A stretch of DNA of 7,246 nucleotides from Bacillota bacterium (GTDB lineage Bacteria; Bacillota; Clostridia; Lachnospirales; Lachnospiraceae). The first letter of the stretch is position 1, and every line of letters begins with the position of its first letter. Below, piece after piece: positions 6,390 to 7,246 of the stretch. The DNA lies in assembly GCA_009177215.1 (NCBI GenBank), contig WFLY01000285.1, positions 3,392-10,637 on the forward strand, written 5' to 3'. The position numbers and the translations under genes were made by a program. The notes below the pieces were generated by a model. It saw nothing but the letters and a program-made list of their open reading frames with translations, was not told the DNA's origin and ran no database searches.

Positions 6390-7007
6390 CTATAATGGCA
6401 TTATTTTCTGAAAAAAGTCCAAAAACCCGTCTCTTACCGCTCCCTGTGTTTTTTCTTCTTCATCCAAATCATAAAAATATTTGCCCGTTTTGATATCGAT
6501 GGAAAGACTGTCCAGCGGGAATCCCTTTTTTCTCACCCTGTGGGGCTTCTTCGTAATAAGAAAGGGAACGCTTGCCATACTTTCCTCCATAGCTCTATAA
6601 ATATGCTGCCCGTCCGCCACCAGACAAATTGCATTCCAATACCTTGCCGTCAAATCCCCGTATTCCGCCGCCAAAGTAGAATAATATTCTATCATTTCAT
6701 CATCCGTAAGACATTTTCCGTCAATGTTTCTCACATGGACTCCCGGCTGCTTCTCCTCGGGGATACCGTCTATGTACAAGCCTGAGTCACAGGAAAATAC
6801 CGGCATTCCAAACGCCTTGTAATAGCCAAGCGCTTTCTTTTCGGCATTTTCAAGGGGCGTAGAGCCGTCCTCCTCAATAACGGGTATTGCCTTTCCCAAG
6901 TCATTCAATCCTATAATTTGAAGGTTCAACGACTCCAGCCGTTTCCTCATGGAATCAAGCTTAGCCGGATTACTTGTTCCGTATAATAATTTCACTGCCG
7001 ATTTCAA
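6390..7007 (-). CDS. HAM1/RdgB-like non-canonical purine NTP pyrophosphatase, divergent (205 aa)
   Basis: Cytosolic enzyme of the ITPase/HAM1 fold, a family that hydrolyses dITP, XTP and similar damaged nucleotides to monophosphates and pyrophosphate. With start TTG 7007: LLYGTSNPAKLDSM holds the N-terminal GTSNPAK substrate loop (10-16). TPLENAEKKA (50-59) matches the family ENA--KA helix, CDSGLYIDGI (73-82) the acidic DSGL motif, and PGVHVRN (88-94) stands for the usual PGV-SAR. The C-terminus is unusual: GFPLDSLSID replaces GFGYDPIF, and the Ser-His-Arg signature is absent (EKTQGAVRDGF instead). Substrate range may thus differ. Start choice: a TTG at 7040 gives a longer frame but lacks a good ribosome binding site, whereas TTG 7007-7005 has AAGGAG at 7020-7015 with a 7-base spacer. 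It appears to be the first gene of the minus-strand operon. Confidence 0.85.
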   Translation of the reverse strand: MKSAVKLLYGTSNPAKLDSMRKRLESLNLQIIGLNDLGKAIPVIEEDGSTPLENAEKKALGYYKAFGMPVFSCDSGLYIDGIPEEKQPGVHVRNIDGKCLTDDEMIEYYSTLAAEYGDLTARYWNAICLVADGQHIYRAMEESMASVPFLITKKPHRVRKKGFPLDSLSIDIKTGKYFYDLDEEEKTQGAVRDGFLDFFQKIMPL

Positions 7008-7065
7008 TTTGTTTCTCCTTTTCTCACTCGTAGACTTCAATCCAATAGCGCTATACCTCTATGTT

Positions 7066-7074
7066 ATTTTATCA
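7066..7074 (-). promoter_or_regulatory. Candidate extended -10 promoter for the minus-strand operon
   Basis: On the minus strand TGATAAAAT (TG at 7074-7073, TAAAAT at 7071-7066) fits an extended -10 element (TG-N-TATAAT type). It sits in an AT-rich stretch about 60 bp before the TTG start. No convincing -35 lies 17 bases upstream. Initiation near 7059 would leave a leader of about 50 nt that contains the palindrome ATAGCGCTAT (7045-7054), a possible operator. Weak call. Confidence 0.3.
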
Positions 7075-7246
7075 GCCATTGTTTATTTAACTTTTTTCTC
7101 ATTCTGTAGTTCTATCTATTTTGCACATTTTCAAACCATTCAGGCACTTGACCTGTTATATCCCTTCTCACGGATAATTACTGCCGGTGCGGTAACAGCA
7201 TCAACCGAGAATAACGTCATAGAGAAGAGAATACGGAAACGCAAGC
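7075..7246. other. Right-edge region, not assigned
   Basis: The stretch 7075-7140 is AT-rich and looks intergenic. From 7140 to the window edge base composition rises and both strands are open. On the minus strand a frame ends in TGA at 7142-7140 (ending REKGYNRSSA), which would suit an upstream gene ending before the operon promoter. On the plus strand a frame is open from 6922 to the edge, and its last 35 codons (including DLLYPFSRIITAG and NNVIEKRIRKRK) use codons more like the other genes, but no start with a ribosome binding site precedes them. I cannot decide between these. Confidence 0.3.

Noticed and set aside
6392..6404. Palindrome ATAATGGCATTAT at the pyrophosphatase stop as a terminator
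   Set aside because: Stem is only five A-T pairs, and the T-rich stretch lies on the wrong side for the minus-strand transcript.
7008..7040. Longer pyrophosphatase from TTG 7040
   Set aside because: The added 11 residues contain the ribosome binding site AAGGAG that fits TTG 7007, and the family normally begins close to the GTSNPAK motif.

Overview
The window looks like chromosomal DNA of a Gram-positive anaerobe of the Clostridia, most likely Lachnospiraceae. That is an inference from protein character (two MATE transporters, a TPR/DUF4037/DUF4125 protein, a small LPLGLGMALAMNE-type protein), mixed codon use with many AGA/AGG/ATA codons, and strong AGGAG-type ribosome binding sites. No rRNA, tRNA, CRISPR array or insertion sequence was seen.

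Layout. At the left edge is the 3' part of a plus-strand short-chain dehydrogenase gene (1-366). It ends in a strong hairpin (346-381) that contains its own stop codon. Nearly everything else is on the minus strand and reads as one transcription unit, from right to left: a HAM1/RdgB-like nucleotide pyrophosphatase (7007-6390, TTG start), a MATE transporter (6281-4986), a 62-bp tandem repeat carrying three overlapping mini-ORFs (4978-4822), a second and different MATE transporter (4825-3488), a large TPR + nucleotidyltransferase-like DUF4037 + DUF4125 protein (3482-897, possibly starting at GTG 3491), a possible 48-codon ORF (851-705), and an 86-residue conserved-looking small protein (677-417). 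The unit converges on the dehydrogenase gene, and the hairpin lies between them.

Spacing supports an operon. The second MATE gene and the TPR/DUF4037/DUF4125 gene are at most 5 bp apart, or overlap by 4 nt (GTGA) if the GTG start is used. The two MATE genes are joined through the repeat leader. The other gaps are short and no clear intrinsic terminator interrupts the series. A weak extended -10 promoter candidate lies before the pyrophosphatase.

How the genes might work together is unclear. The pyrophosphatase family removes non-canonical nucleotides, MATE proteins export cationic or amphipathic compounds, and the DUF4037 region carries a nucleotidyltransferase-type GS-x11-DHD motif. A link between nucleotide-type chemistry and export is possible but is inference only.

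Most unusual signal: the MATE-MATE junction. A 62-bp unit is repeated about 2.4 times. Each full unit contains two hairpins and a 20-codon ORF whose TAA overlaps the next ATG (TAATG). The last, shortened ORF ends in a TGA that overlaps the ATG of the downstream MATE gene (ATGA). It could be a chain of translationally coupled leader peptides, or a duplicated leader that happens to be open. The right edge (7140-7246) cannot be assigned with confidence.
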